Below, piece by piece: positions 23,741-36,728 of a stretch of 64,000 nt of DNA. The notes under the pieces were generated by a model. That model saw nothing but the letters and a program-made list of their open reading frames with translations. It was not told the DNA's origin and ran no database searches. Both the position numbers and the translations under genes were made by a program. Each line of letters begins with the position of its first letter. Positions within the stretch are counted from its first letter, which is position 1. The DNA is from Odobenus rosmarus divergens (taxonomy: Eukaryota > Chordata > Mammalia > Carnivora > Odobenidae): contig NW_004450939.1 of the NCBI RefSeq assembly GCF_000321225.1, positions 608,171-672,170 on the forward strand. Direction: 5' to 3'.

Positions 23741-23936
23741 TTTATTTTTTAAAAAAGATTTTATTTATTATTTGAGAGAGAGAGAGAGAGTGAGAGACCA
23801 AATGGGAGGAGGGGCAGAGGGAGAAGCAGAATCCCTGTGGAACAGGGAGCTGGATGCGGGACCCCATCCCAGGACCCTGGGATCATGACCTGAGCCAAAG
23901 GCAGACGCCCAACTGACTGAGCCGCCCAGGCGCCCA
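23741..23936 (-). mobile_element. Can-SINE, antisense
   Basis: Tail complement, GAGAGA body and tRNA head ending in caggcgccca. The 14-base target duplication ggttttctatttta lies at 23727-23740 and 23937-23950. Confidence 0.95.
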
Positions 23937-23950
23937 GGTTTTCTATTTTA

Positions 23951-24919
23951 AATATTCGTTGTCTTCCTCTCCCACCCTCCCCAACAAGAAAGACTTGGGG
24001 TGGAATGTGACAGGTAAAACACATTACCTCCATCTGCACATTCATATATGTGGTACTTCTATACATAAACCCATAAACCCATAAGTATAGTAATATCCTT
24101 CACTTACCTTGGGGTGAGACTTGGCAAAACTCCAGCCTTCTTCCCCGAGAGGCTCTGCTTTTGATGTGCATCAGTCAACAGAGCCCACACCTGTAGTCAA
24201 GTCCTTATCCTGAAACTGAAGAGCAGTGTGTTTTACAGTTACAGAGTGAAATAGCAGATGGTATGGGATCCAAGCAAATACTGTGGAAACCAAGAGAGGC
24301 TGGTGCCATCAGAAGTGACGAGAACACAAGAGATGTGATCACGGTGTGTGCTCACACTTAGGCTCCAACACCAGCAGCCGATCCCCTTCTCCCCCAGTAC
24401 TCGTCTCTACTGGACAGTATTTTTACATTGTGTATTGATTAGCACAACTTGAGCAGTGATTCTTGCGTAACTTTTTGGAGATCTGATGAAAGCTGCAAAT
24501 AGACATGTGTATAAACAGTTTTTCACATACCTTCAAAGTGTGTCTTGCCCGCCCCACCTCTTTCCCGAAGCCCAGGACTCAGAACCCCGAGCTTGTGTGC
24601 TTCATCACCACACAGTACGTGGTGACCAGCTCGCCGTGGGGCACATGGGCGTGCAGCACAGGACAGCCACTGATGCCATTAGGAATGGAAAGACACACCT
24701 CATCATAGTATTTTATTATTTTATTGTAAAATCTTCAGTTTACTGGATAGCTTTCAGGATGGGATTTTACCCGGGTGGGAGGGGTAGGTGCCCCGGAGTG
24801 GAAAGTAGTAGGGAAGGCTTCTCAAAAACGGAAACATGCACTATACACACAATTCTGATTTTGCTCTACTTGAGCCCCCCATCCACCTCCCCCTTCCTCC
24901 CCCCGCCCCACCAAATATC
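23951..24919. other. Unique intron, with a locally GC-richer segment
   Basis: No gene recognised. About 24540-24710 is richer in GC and CpG than its neighbours and is not a repeat I can name. The overlapping open frames there (24486-24971 and 24505-24708) are in different frames and have no family likeness. Confidence 0.4.
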
Positions 24920-25129
24920 ACTGAGTTTACCTAAGGCACGGCCAAATCTGGCCTGCTGCCTGTTTAAGTAAATGAAGTTTTACTAGAAGACAGACACACC
25001 CTTGTCATCAGATATTGTCTATGGTTGCTTCTGCAGAGTTGAGTGGTTATGACACAGACTGTATACCTCACAAAGGCTAAAATGTTTACTCTCTGGCAAT
25101 TGACAGAAAAAAGTTTGCCAACCCTTATC
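24920..25129 (-). mobile_element. hAT-Charlie-type non-autonomous DNA transposon fragment
   Basis: Text such as ccaaatctggcctgctgcct, gtaaatgaagttttacta, cagagttgagtggttatgac and a right end agtttgccaacccttA fits the hAT family whose ends read CAGGGGTCGGCAAACTTTTT. The left terminal repeat is not seen, so it is probably truncated. Confidence 0.75.
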
Positions 25130-25937
25130 CTAAGCCATCTGCTCTTAACTCGGTTTTCTTTGAGATTAGTATTATTTATTTACATAGGTGAAAGTAGGGA
25201 TGTATGTACGTTTGGAGAAACTAATATGGGCATAGACCCAGTCTCTTGTACGCTCATTTAACAGTGGGTTTAATAAATGGTAGATAGCTCTTTGAAAATG
25301 GGGCAGGAGAGATCCCAAAATAAACCCCTTTAACAACACCGTATACAGTTCTTTATTGGTTGTATCCTGACCTATTTGTGAAACCGCATAATTTTCATCC
25401 TAGGCCGGGTTCTCCAGTGCCCTCTCAGAGTCTACTTTGTCAATATAAACTTAATTATTTAGTATAACACTATATAGCATAGAATCAGGAAAGCAAAACC
25501 ACCTCAGTAATTATACATAATGAATTTCAGCAACATAAATTCTAAATTACATGGTTTCCTGGATTATCCAGAGTACCTCTTTTCATTAATGTCACTAAGA
25601 ACTGTCTAGAAATAGAAATGGCAGTCTTGGGAACATGCCTGTGATGTGTAATTCAGATGGGAGGCACAACCAAGTCTAAGTCCGTCCCCCCGCACCGCCG
25701 TCCTCAAGAAATTTAAAATTTAGTACTTTATCTTTTAGTGCTAGCATTCTATCACCTTTTTCAACTAGTCCAGTAGATTTGGGAGAACTAATCTTTACCA
25801 ATCCTGAGAGGTGATTAAAGCATTCACTGATTCATGTAAAACAGATATAGTTACCTAGACTTCACCACTACATTGATAGGATAAAAAAGGAAAAGTTGCA
25901 TTAATGTATATTTCCTATTTTAAAAAGTTTACTTTTC
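25130..25937. other. Unique intron
   Basis: No gene or named repeat recognised. Confidence 0.45.
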
Positions 25938-26158
25938 AGGGCACCTGGGTGGCACAGTTGGTTTGGTTAAGTGTCTGACTTGGGCTCAGGTTGTGATCTC
26001 AGGGTCCTGGGATAGAGCCCCTGGCGGCTCCTCGCTCAGCAGGGAGTCTGCTGTCCTGCTCTCCCTCTGCCCCCCACCCTCCGCCCCTGCTTGTGCATGC
26101 ACACGTGCTCTCTTCCTCTCTCCCTCTCTCTCAAATAAAATCTTTTTTAAAAATGTTC
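25938..26158 (+). mobile_element. Can-SINE, sense
   Basis: Head agggcacctgggtggcacag, a long CT-rich body and AAATAAAATC tail. A perfect 17-base target duplication (taaaaagtttacttttc) lies at 25921-25937 and 26159-26175. Confidence 0.97.
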
Positions 26159-26355
26159 TAAAAAGTTTACTTTTCTATAAAGCCAAGAAACGATTTTTGT
26201 AATATAGAGAGGAGTATATGTCATCATAACAGGACTATGACTTAGAAATTTATATGATGAACAGTTTTGTTTAATAACCTTTAAATATGCAAAACTAAAA
26301 TTTGAAAATAGAGAATTTACTTGAATGTTTTGATACAGCTAAATTAACCCGATTT

Positions 26356-26548
26356 TTTTTAAAGATTTTATTTATTTATTTGACAGAGAGAGACACAGCG
26401 AGAGAGGGAACACAAGCAGGGGGAGTGGGAGAGGGAGAAGCAGGCTTCCCGCGGAGCAGGGAGCCTGATGCGGGGCTCAATCCCAGGACCCTGGGACCAT
26501 GACCTGAGCCTAAGGCAGACGCTTAACGCCTGAGCCACCCGGGTCCCC
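26356..26548 (-). mobile_element. Can-SINE, antisense, young-looking
   Basis: Its body (gacagagagagacacagcga) and tRNA head are close to the copy at 11803. Near-perfect 11-base target duplication (taacccgattt and tagcccgattt) at 26345-26355 and 26549-26559. Confidence 0.95.
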
Positions 26549-26559
26549 TAGCCCGATTT

Positions 26560-27408
26560 CTTATTAGAGCTATATGTACCAAATTCGAACCAGAAAAACA
26601 GTTGTCTTAAATTTGGTGATACATATCCAGGGGTTCTTTGGCTTAAAACATGGCAGAATAATTTGCGTAGCAAATGTAAATGAATTACGGGAAACCCACT
26701 CACAGCTTCCTACTGAATGTAAATGAGATGGTAACAGATACTGTTAATCTGTGAACAGTTGTGAGTGCTGTTTGTTCACGCTGGTGGTTGGAACAGCCTA
26801 TGTAGTTGCAAAGGCAGAAAGTTGCAAGTACTTAGTGCTCTCTGTATATACAGTACAATTAGAGCCATTGATGTCTTGGGGCAGTCGAGTCTCCTGGGAT
26901 GATGTATACAGTAAACGTCCCTTAATAAGATACCGCTCCCCTGTAACTGTTGGAAGATTGTGCTTGGTAACACTCACCAAGGTGAGGTTTTTCTGTTTCC
27001 ATTCTGCACTTTGTAGTGTTTCTTCCTCCTAGTGTCTTGAAAATTTAACTCCCATGGGTACTTACTTAGCGTAATTATAGGAATTGCAAGGGGATTGGAG
27101 CGAGTGTGAGTGGAAGCAAGACTAACTCAAGAAGCCTGGATAAGTCATATTGCGGAGCTCACGATTCTAGCAATATATGCAACACAGGTACTGGTACTAC
27201 ATGAGTTGACTTCCTCCTGGTTTTTGTTTTGTTTTGGAAATGGTTATTGTTTTAGACCCCAGTCAGAACTGGGTTTCAACCTCAATTCTCTCTGGACCCT
27301 GTGTGTAAATTCGGGAAATTAAAGAACTTTTCTGAATTTGTTTCCTTGTATGGACGATCTTGGTTGTCTAAGATAGTCCCAATTTGTACCTCCTGCCCCA
27401 GCATAACT
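26560..27408. other. Unique intron
   Basis: No gene or named repeat recognised. The overlapping open frames at 26751-27032 on both strands are chance. Confidence 0.45.
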
Positions 27409-27613
27409 TAATTTTTTTTTTATAAATGTGTTGTTTTTTTAAAGAGATTATTTATTTATTTGAGACAGAGAGAGCGTGCACAAGTGGGGGGAGAGGGAGA
27501 AGCAGACTGCCCAATGAGCAGGGAGCCCGATGCAGGGCTCGATCCCAGGACCCCGGGATCCTGATCTGAGCCAAAGGCAGACGCTTAACTGACTGAGCCA
27601 CCCAGGCACCCCT
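27409..27613 (-). mobile_element. Can-SINE, antisense
   Basis: T-rich left end (with a short non-T interruption), GAGAGAGCG body and tRNA head ending in caggcacccct. The 10-base word cagcataact flanks it at 27399-27408 and 27614-27623. Confidence 0.94.
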
Positions 27614-27623
27614 CAGCATAACT

Positions 27624-28657
27624 CTTAATAGTGCTTCTTTCACTCTTTGAAATGTCTTGTTTGGACAGAACATTATATGGACAACCAGTCCATAGGTGAG
27701 GTGATGTAATACCTCCCTCCTAGTCTTGTTGTGATGTGTGTTGATTATATGAAATGAAGTGAAAATGAAGAACATGGTTCTTTTGATTCATAAAAATAAA
27801 ATTTTCATTACAGTAGATAACCATGAATTCTATAATAAAGGTGATTGATTTCATTTTACAAGTCTATGTTTTACATACATCCTATGGGGAAGTTGCTATC
27901 TGAGAAATGGAGAGATATTTGGGTAATCATTTACCGTGTTTGGGTAATCATTCAGTATTTTGAAAGGAATAATTACTACAGTATTTAAAAAAAATAGAAA
28001 TTTCTACTGCACAGCTCTGTGTATCATTGTTTCAGTATCCATCCCCGTCTGTTATAGAATTAATTTGAAGGCTGTGGTAACCTTGTGACAAAGTGTCATT
28101 TAGAACTTAGAGCAATTCTTTTGATGAGCACCATAAACTCTACCTCAACAATACGTTTCCTGGGATAACATGGTTTTGCTACTGAAAGGATAATTTGTGA
28201 GAATAATTTCTGTCATGCGACCATGGTCTTATTTTTTTGCTAGAAAAATGAATCTAGTTCAATCTATATGATTTAACTCTGGGATTATTATATATGCTAA
28301 TTAAGTGTTTAAGATTTACTGTAGAAATTTTGAACTGTTTAGGAGGTGGAAATCATTTGTTATGCTATAGTAAGATGACTGTGCATTAAATCCTACAAAA
28401 TAAACTAAATTATATTTACACACAGAACTTCAGTGTTTTTAACTAGGAGTCTTTAGCTTCAGCCATTCATCTTGACTTAGTCATATGTCATCGGAAGATC
28501 TCTGGTTTATATTCAGAGGCAAGAAATTATTGATTCATGAATTCAAAATTTACCATATGAAGTAATTTTGACAGAACTTTTTATTTCTACCATTCTTTTT
28601 TCTTCTCTTTCTTGTTTTTCAAGTAACAATGTGAATGGTGTACTAGGGGAATATATA
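27624..28657. other. Unique AT-rich intron
   Basis: No gene or named repeat recognised. Confidence 0.45.
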
Positions 28658-28991
28658 CTGTTTGCCCTGGAACAACATAGGTTTGAACTGCTTGGGCCCA
28701 CTTATATGTGGTTTTTTTGTTTTTTTTTTTTTTACAAATACAATACAGTACTATAAATGTATTTTCTCTTAAGATTTTCTAGTAACATTTTCTTTTCTGT
28801 AGCTTACTTTATCATAAGAATACAGTAAGACATATACAAAATATATGTTAACTGATTATGTTATCAATAAGGCTCTGAGTCAGTAGTAGGCTATTAGTAG
28901 TTAAGTGTTTGAGGAGTCAGAAATTATATGCAGATTTTCTGTTTATAGGGGGGTCAGCACCCCAACCCCTGTGTTGCTGCAGGACCAACTG
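28658..28991 (+). mobile_element. Tigger-type MITE (MER8-like)
   Basis: It begins ctgtttgccctggaacaac and ends gcaggaccaactg, which are imperfect inverted repeats, with TA on each side (28656-28657 and 28992-28993). Internal words aggtttgaactgcttggg, gtaggctattagtagttaag and ggggggtcagcaccccaac match the family I remember as MER8. It is non-coding. Confidence 0.82.
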
Positions 28992-28993
28992 TA

Positions 28994-30164
28994 ACTCCTT
29001 TTGAGGAGCAGACTGCGGTTAAGTATTTTTGATAAACTATTTTACACATAAATAATACACATAATAATAGTACACATGCTACTTTTTAATATATTCTCTT
29101 TTGTGCCTAAAAGATGCTCAGGAAAATTTATAATAGTTTTTTGGCCTTTTCGTGTGTGTGATCCCGAATGAAAGCTATATTACCTTTTCAAAAAACTCTA
29201 TAATACCTCCTTTTTACTAATGTGTGTAGAGTTTTCCACTTGCCTCCATTAGTCTGTACAGATGGTGATGCCATTCTCCAAAATGAAAAATAAGAAAACA
29301 GGCTTGGGGTAGCTAGTGGAGAGACCAGATGATGAGGTCAGGGGTTGGACATGCTAAGCCTGAGTTGGTGGTGGGAAGTCCAGGTGGAGATGTCCTCCAA
29401 ACTGTTGCTTGTTCCCATCTGTGGTGTTCTGGGATGGCATAAAGGTGGGACTTGGGAAAGGGGTTTGGGGTATGCTTCCAGAGGACTTGTTGCCTGTGCT
29501 GAGTCTTGAAAGTCAGATAGGAATTAGCCAGCTGAAGAGGGCTGGCTTGTGTTCTTCTGTGTCTCGAACACCTTTTATCTGGATGTGATCTTGTATTAAC
29601 CTGTGAAAGTTATATCCTTTTAAATGCTTGTGCCATAAGAACATGTACATTCAGTATAGATATTTTTGAACCAGTCCATCTAGGAAAAGGGATACAGAGA
29701 ATTTTTCCCTTGCCAGTGCTGGGTTAATTTATCAGGGCAGTTTGGAAAGAACTGGGGTGTTCTGGCACTGTGGGGTGGTTGGGCTTTCCAGGGGTGGCTT
29801 GGTTCAGCTGGTTTTACTGTTTCCTTTTTGATCTTTTTCATTTTGGGAAGTATTAATTCTCTTGACAATTATGCCTCATGTGATGACTGTACCTTCATTA
29901 GGATAGAATGTGAAATCTCTAGTGACTCCCAAATAGGAAGTGGGATTGTTGCTGCGTTTTGAGATCTGGCATGATCAAAGAATCACCTCATCAAAGCTGG
30001 GGAGGGCCTTCCAACCCAGAGCATGAGTCAAGCAGTTGACACAGAAACTAAGGCTCAAAAAGCCACTAGCGTTTAGCAAGCCTGGGGACATAAACGGAAT
30101 AGGACTCTAGATCCCTACCTCTGAGCCCCATGCTATCTGCAGGATAGATGATTTTTTTTTTTTA
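28994..30164. other. Unique intron
   Basis: No gene or named repeat recognised, although 29330-29520 contains phrases that could be an old repeat. Confidence 0.4.
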
Positions 30165-31390
30165 ATTTACTAACAGCTTTATTGAGAATAATTCACAAAC
30201 CATAAAACTCACTCCTTTAAAGTGTACAATTCAGTGGTTTTTAGTATGCTCATGGAGTTATATAACCATCACCACTGTCTAATTCCAGAATATTTTTATC
30301 GCCATCAGAAGAAACCGTGTACCCATTAGCAGTCACTTCTCACCTTCCTCTCCCTAGCCCTTGGGAACTACCCATCTACTTTCTGTCTGTACAGATTTGC
30401 CCGTCCTAGATTTTTTGTATAAATGGACTCGTACAATAAGCGGTCTTTTGTGATGGCTTCTTTTACATAGCATCATGTTTTCAGGGTTCATTCTTATTGT
30501 AGCATGTGTTAGTACTTTGTCCCTTTTCGTGCCTGAATAATCATCCACTGTATGGATCTATCTCATGGTATGTATCCATTCATCAATTGACAGACATTTG
30601 TGTTGTTTCTACTTTTGGCTCTAATGAATACTGCTGGATATGAACATTCGTGTACAACTTTTTGTGTTCCTGTTTTCATTTCTCTTAGATATATGCCTAG
30701 GAGTAGATTTCTGGGTCGTGCGGTAACTCTGTTCAATCATGTAAGGAACTGCTAGACTCTTCCCCAAAATGTCTGTACCATTTTACATCCCTGCCAGCAA
30801 TGTATGAAGGTTCTAATTTCTGCACATTCTTATTGTCTGTCTTTTTAATGATAGCCATAGTCTAGAGTGTGAAGTGATACCTCATTGCATTTCCCTCATA
30901 ACTAATGATATTGAGCATCTTTTATATGTGCTCATTGGCCATTTGTGTATATTCTTTGGAGAAATGTGTATTCAAATTATTTGCCCATTTTTAATTGGGT
31001 TATATTTGCCTTTTTATTGTTCAGTTGTGAAAGTTCCTTGTGTATTGTGTATACATGCCCTTTTCAGGTATGTTTTGAAAGTATTTTCTGCCATATGTGA
31101 GTTATCTTTTCACTTTCTTGATGCGTCCTTTGAAACATAAAATTTTAAGTTTCGGTGATTTCTAGTTTATCTGTTTTTTATTTTGTCACTACGCTTTTAG
31201 TGTCACACAAAAACAAAAACAAAAACAAAACCTATTGCTTACTCCAGGGTTACAACACTACTTCTACATGTCGTTCTAAGAGTTTTATAGTGTTAACTCA
31301 TGTTCATGTCTTTCCAATTTGCGTTGATTTTTGTATGGATTACTTTTAAATAATGGCTTATCCATCTTTTTCCAGCTGTTTTATCTTTAA
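30165..31390 (-). mobile_element. L1M fragment (3' part), antisense
   Basis: Starting from a T-run, the text runs cagctttattgagaataatt, ctcctttaaagtgtacaatt, catcaattgacagacatttg, catagtctagagtgtgaagt and ctccagggttacaacact. This is the reverse complement of an old L1 from 3' UTR back into ORF2. An AAAAC repeat lies at about 31207-31228. Confidence 0.85.
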
Positions 31391-33027
31391 AATATTTCTG
31401 GTGTTTCAGTCCACATGAAATTACATGAGGAGTTTTAAAAAAATTCCATTTTCCACTCTTCTGTGTCTTCCGTTGGTCATTTGGGGGAATCAACTTACTG
31501 ACATACAGTGATTAATTTCCATTTTTTTAAGCCTAATGCTATTGTGAGCTGAAGAATACACATGTTCTCTTTTACAGTAGCCAATACAAGACAGTGTAGT
31601 ACTGAAGACTCTCGCTCTGTTAACCTGAACAGTTGGTCTCTGTTCTAGAACAATATCTTCATTTTCTGGGAACATTTGTTTGGGATCTTTTAATGAAAGC
31701 ATCTCTCTTCCCATCAGCCTCTTATCTGCACAATGAACAAAGCTACTGAGTAGAGGGCAAAAGCTTAGGACATGCAGGTGACTTGGAAACTGCCACATCC
31801 CGTATGCTCTGAGTGTGGAAAATTTACATCCATACCAAAGTTGAGTTTGGGAAACTTCACTGTCTGTTCTGCTCCTCAAATGATATGCTACAAAATTTTC
31901 GTATAAAGTCCTCTGCTATTTTTATTTTTCATTAAATCAGGATGTTTTTTAGTTCTTTGATATACTTAGTTTGGCGTTCAGCGATACTGCTCTTTTTGTA
32001 AAGAACGTGTTTTAAATTTTGGGGTGTCAATACCTCTTAAAATGTACTTTATATTTCAAAGAGCTTCAGCTTTCCTGAAATGTCACCCGTTGAATAAAAA
32101 GCTGAGACAGAATCTTTGCACTGAATTCACATTAATTGGTTTGTGTTCTTTCGTTATTATTTTGGTATGCTTAGCTGTTCAGGTTGTTAAAATTGTGTTG
32201 TTGTACATAGCTTAGTTTCACACTTGATGGCCATGAATATAAAAATTGAAAGTTATCTGATACTGTCATACTTGCGATATCAAGGGTAACGGGCACTATA
32301 CAAAACCATAAAATGGTTTACTTAGCAGTATGACATAGAACAACAGATTTTCGATACTGATTTTTATTTTTAAATGATAGATCAATAATGATTTTCATGT
32401 AGCAGTTCAGTAATTCAGTTTACTATTTGGCAGAACTGATTGAGCCACTTTAGAGGGATTTCTTCTGGAGAGAGAAATCGCAGTTTGCACCTGCCTAGAA
32501 AATGGGTGGAAGCAGCGTTCAGCCGCAGAGGTTGTGCTCCCGGGGCTTGTTGTGAGTTGTTTCCAGTGCTGTTACAGTGACCTTTCCAAGGAACTTGGTA
32601 GGCTGCACCAGGGACAGGAAGTTTGCTGTATTTTGGAATGCAAGCAAAAATATTGGCACATTGTCTCTCCAGATGACTTTAAGAGCACTTTTCTTTCTGT
32701 ATGGGGTTGGGAGGGTGGGCTGTGCACGGAGAGATTTGCCCTGTGGGTTGGCTTGTGTCCGAAGAAGGAACCCTTTCAGATCTGGATGTGATTACAGAAA
32801 CAGAGAAATAAAACTGCAGTGGGGGCTGCTTTTGTTCAGGATATAAGGGAAGGCTCTGTCTGTTGAAGAATTGCTTGTGTCTGGGTGAGCAGTCATTAAT
32901 TAAAGAACATGATCACAGAAGACGTTGAAGTCATGTGCTTGGCTATAACAGGTAGCACCTTTCCTTATGTGCTCCTTCCTCTTTTTTTTTTTTTTTTTTA
33001 AAGCTGCATTTTCTTGATTGGTGATGA
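31391..33027. other. Unique intron
   Basis: No gene or named repeat recognised apart from a poly(T) run at about 32981-32999. The segment around 32440-32850 is GC-richer and would be a fair candidate for a conserved non-coding element. Confidence 0.4.
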
Positions 33028-33200
33028 GTAGGAGTAGCTAACACTGATCAAGTATTTAATCTATACCGAGTGGTGTGCTTTCCTTGGGTGGCTTATTTGA
33101 TCCCCACAGCAGCACCAAGTGAAGGACTGTCATCCCCATCTTCCAGAGGAGAATGGGGAAGGAAGGTGTCTGTGGAGTTGGGCTGCCAGAGCCCAAATTG
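33028..33200 (-). mobile_element. MIR SINE, antisense
   Basis: gtgtgctttccttgggtggc, gatccccacagcagcacc and ccatcttccagaggag fit the reverse complement of MIR, strongly diverged. Confidence 0.55.
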
Positions 33201-33893
33201 TTTGGTGAACTTTGGGGAAAATTTTTCAGTATTCCTAGTTACAATAGATACTGCTTTCCATATATTGACTCCTATTACCTGAGAACTTGCACCTGCACCT
33301 CTGGGCTTCCTCAGAGGATCTTTTTCCCTCTCAAAGTATAGGAGCTGGCATCCTGAGGTTCCGTACATCTCTGAGACACATTCTGCTAGCTGTGATTACA
33401 GTTTCTGTAGTTTATTAAATCTTACAAAAGCGTCAGTTGTAAGAGGCACTAATATTTTACATATATAGCTAAGAAAGAAGTTTCTAACTGCTTTTTATCA
33501 CCTAAAATTTTGTTTTATACTTGTTAAATAAGCTCTTTGAGGCTTTGCTCAGATGTAGATGAAAACTCTTGGGCCATAGAAACAAGAAAACGCATGTGAA
33601 ACAAATTACAGTGTTCTTTACCTTCCACGTTCATCTCTTCTGCATTATTTTTTCACTTAGCCATAGATGTCCATGTTGTTCCACATAATATTGTCCTCTG
33701 TGACAGCAAGAGCATTGTTGAGGATTCAGACAGCATTTCTTAGGAATGCTCTACTGTTGTCTCCAGGCTTTTCTTCCAAACTACAAGTTCTAGTAGGTAG
33801 GCTGGCCAGCATGGTTGTGAGATGTAGCCCAACTCTGGAGATGCATTGTAAAATCAAAATGTAGTATTGCAGTATTAGAGGAAGATGCAAAAT
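33201..33893. other. Unique intron
   Basis: No gene or named repeat recognised. Confidence 0.4.
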
Positions 33894-33904
33894 CAAAAGC
33901 TCAG

Positions 33905-34050
33905 AGGGAACACAAGCAGGGGGGAGTGGGAGAGGGAGAAGCAGGCTTCCCACCAAGCAGGGAGCCCGACGTGGGGCTGGATCCCAGGACCCTGGGATCA
34001 TGACCTGAGCCGAAGGCAGACGCCCAACAACTGAGCCACCCAGGCGCCCC
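33905..34050 (-). mobile_element. Can-SINE lacking its A-rich tail, antisense
   Basis: The body from agggaacacaagcagg to the tRNA head ending in caggcgcccc is well preserved, but the usual T-rich left end and GAGAGA segment are missing. The perfect 11-base duplication caaaagctcag lies at 33894-33904 and 34051-34061, so the truncation was present at insertion. Confidence 0.93.
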
Positions 34051-34061
34051 CAAAAGCTCAG

Positions 34062-36487
34062 ATTTCTTAACTTCATCACATCTAATGGGGCTCATTTTAG
34101 CTCTTGAATGTACTTGTGCTAATTATTAGTGATGATTACACGAATAAAGGCAATGTACTAACTATTAAGTAAGTATACGTGTTAAGTATTAAGGCAAGTA
34201 TTAAGCATGGTGGCTGGGAATTTGAACTGGGATCTGAAACTAAAATATCATGATATAGAGAGGTACCAGAAGGCCATTATAGCCAAGCAAAGCTGTGTGA
34301 TCTTAATGAAGTTACTTAACTTAAAATATTGCTTTATATATTGATAAGTGCTATTTGTGTTAAAATAAATTAGTGAACAAACAAATAAATGATATCCTCA
34401 GGAAGCAGAGAACCAGGTATAAACAGAGGCCAGCCAACAGAGAGGAGAATGGAGCAGATGTGCAGAAACTGTAGGAGAGGGCCCATGGTGGCCATGAGGG
34501 CCTCCTTCCCTATTGGAGGAGCCTAACAATGGGAATCCCATGGTAGGGTTGGGGCCTAGGGAGTGGGAGGCAGGGCTTACCGCTTAGTCTACATAGCACT
34601 TTCCCTTAGTGTAGATAAAGGTCGTGTGTGTGTCAGAAATAGAGGTTGGTGACTGGTGGAGACTGTCGGGAGCAAAGGAAACCCCCAGCGTTGCTCTCTG
34701 TCAACTGTCTCAACCACTGACTGGGAATATTCTTACCTAAAATTACCCCACCTAGTAAAGTTTTGTTTTGCTTTTTAATTAGAGATAGTTTGGTCATTCT
34801 GTGACTTTGCATCCAAAGCATTTTAACTGCTTCTTCAATATCTTTTGGTCCAGAAATGACCCAGGATAAGGGCCAACCCACAGGTCTGTAAATCTATGGC
34901 ATCCTCTTCAGTTGGAGAGGTTTTATAGGACTGGAGAAACCCGAAGCATCACCTCATCAGAAGTAAGTTTACCTGAGCAGTCATGGAATTTCTCCTTTCA
35001 CAAACAGTTATCCTACTTCGGGTTCTTGGTCTGTGAGCCAATTTCGTGTTTATCGGACCTCAGCCTAGGGCAGAACCAAGGCTCTTATTTCATATAATTC
35101 TACTTTCTTCTGTGTTCTTTTGGGGGAAGAACTCAACTTTCACTTCTCTGCAACTCCTCCTCGTCAGTAACAGAAGCTGTGACTACAGTGCAAAGTAAAT
35201 GGACTTTAGAATTCTATAGACCTGCCTTTCGGTGCCCGGCAATCTTCCAGAGTCCTTTTTGTTGTCTCTCAAGAAGGAAAACTGGCATTTACTTCAGAGA
35301 GCTATTGGAGGATCCTCTGCAATCTTGCAGCTTAAGCTCTTAGTCTTGCAAATACTAGTGCCTGTTCCATTAAGTTGCTCAAACTAGGTCACATTTAGAT
35401 ATCCCACCTCTGTCTAAAGCAGGGGTAAGGGTGGGACTAGGGATGAGCTGAGGGCCTTTCCCAAACAATATATATTCACCACCCCCACCCCATCAAGAGT
35501 CCTTACTGTAACGAGCCACTACTACCCATGGGAGTATGGGGGGGTGGGGGACAAAAGTCAAATCTGTGCTCCTTCGCTTTCCATCCTCCAACCCTGAAGC
35601 TCCAGATGGGTCACTCTGAGAAACTTAACACTTATTTTAGTGATAATTACTTTAGAATTCTTATTGGTAGCCATATAGATCTTGAAAGCAACCTTGGAAG
35701 GTGGTACTGTTAATGTTTTTCATTTTACAGATAAGAAAACTGAGATTCAGCACTTAGGTAATTGCCCAAAGATAAAAGATAAGTTCCATTATAAACTTAC
35801 AAATCCTTCAAAGTCAGTTCCTTGTTGTCCTGTTTCAGTGTCATTTATCAGGGTGAGAATTTGACATGCTTTTGTTCTTGACCCTCTTTTGTTCCAGGGT
35901 CAGTGAGGAATGGAGGGCTGTCCTTGTTTCTGATCGTCTTTCTCAGCTGAAGGTCAGGTTGGTTGTGTGATTCACAGCTCCCTGAGGGGAAGAGTCTGTT
36001 AAGGGGTTCAGCTGCCCCTAGGGCAAACGGGGATACATGGTACAGCGCTAACCAGGCAGGGGGTCAACGTGCGGGAAGTGTGCGGGCTTAGCTAGACCCG
36101 TGGAAGGAAGTTCACGGATTAGGGCTTTAAATCCACAGGGCTGGTGGCCATCCTGAGACTGCTAGCTTGCATTCAAGCCTGGGTTTAGACCAGAGCAAAC
36201 TTTTCTCTGCCAGATAAAGCGTGTTTATTTTTGTCTCTTATTTAGTTGTGTATCACAGGCCTTCTCCCTTATTTTTTCCGAGAGTAGAAATGGCAGCTGA
36301 AGTTCATTCCTTTCCAAGTAAGAAAGAAAGAATATAGAAATGGGGGAGGGGAGGGGTCTGTACATGTTTAGGTCCTCACATTTTTGGTTAAGAGCAGTAG
36401 TCTGTTCAATAAACAGTTTTTATTCTAGGCTTAAAGAATGCTGGAATTTGGTGGCTTTGATCTTTTGGACCTTAGTTTACTATTTTA
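34062..36487. other. Unique intron with two MIR-like relics
   Basis: About 34205-34330 (tgaactgggatctgaaac ... gaagttacttaact) looks like a sense MIR. About 35640-35840 (tgtttttcattttacagat ... cagcacttaggtaattgccc) looks like an antisense MIR. The rest is unrecognised. Confidence 0.5.
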
Positions 36488-36713
36488 TTTTATTTATTTT
36501 TTTAAAGATTTATTTATTTATTTATTTATTTATTAGAGGGAGGGAGGGAGCACGAGGGAGAGGGGCAGAGGCAGAGGGAGAGAGAATCTGAAGCAGATTC
36601 CACGCTGAGGTGCGGAGCCTGACAGGGGGCTCAATCTCATGAGCCTGCGATTACAACCTCAGCCGAAACCAAGAGTTGGATGCTCAACCTGAGACTGCCC
36701 ACCCAGGCGCCTC
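36488..36713 (-). mobile_element. Older Can-SINE, antisense
   Basis: Long TTTA-rich tail complement, GAGGGAGG body and tRNA head ending in caggcgcct. A perfect 15-base target duplication (tagtttactatttta) lies at 36473-36487 and 36714-36728. Confidence 0.96.
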
Positions 36714-36728
36714 TAGTTTACTATTTTA

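Noticed and set aside
24486..24971. 161-codon open frame
   Set aside because: Ends in a C-rich low-complexity run and has no family likeness; a second frame is open over the same DNA.
33726..34095. Open frames containing Trp/Ser/Gly-rich peptides like MAQLVKCLPSA, recurring at several positions
   Set aside because: These are translations of the Can-SINE tRNA head, which recurs in every copy. They are not a protein family.
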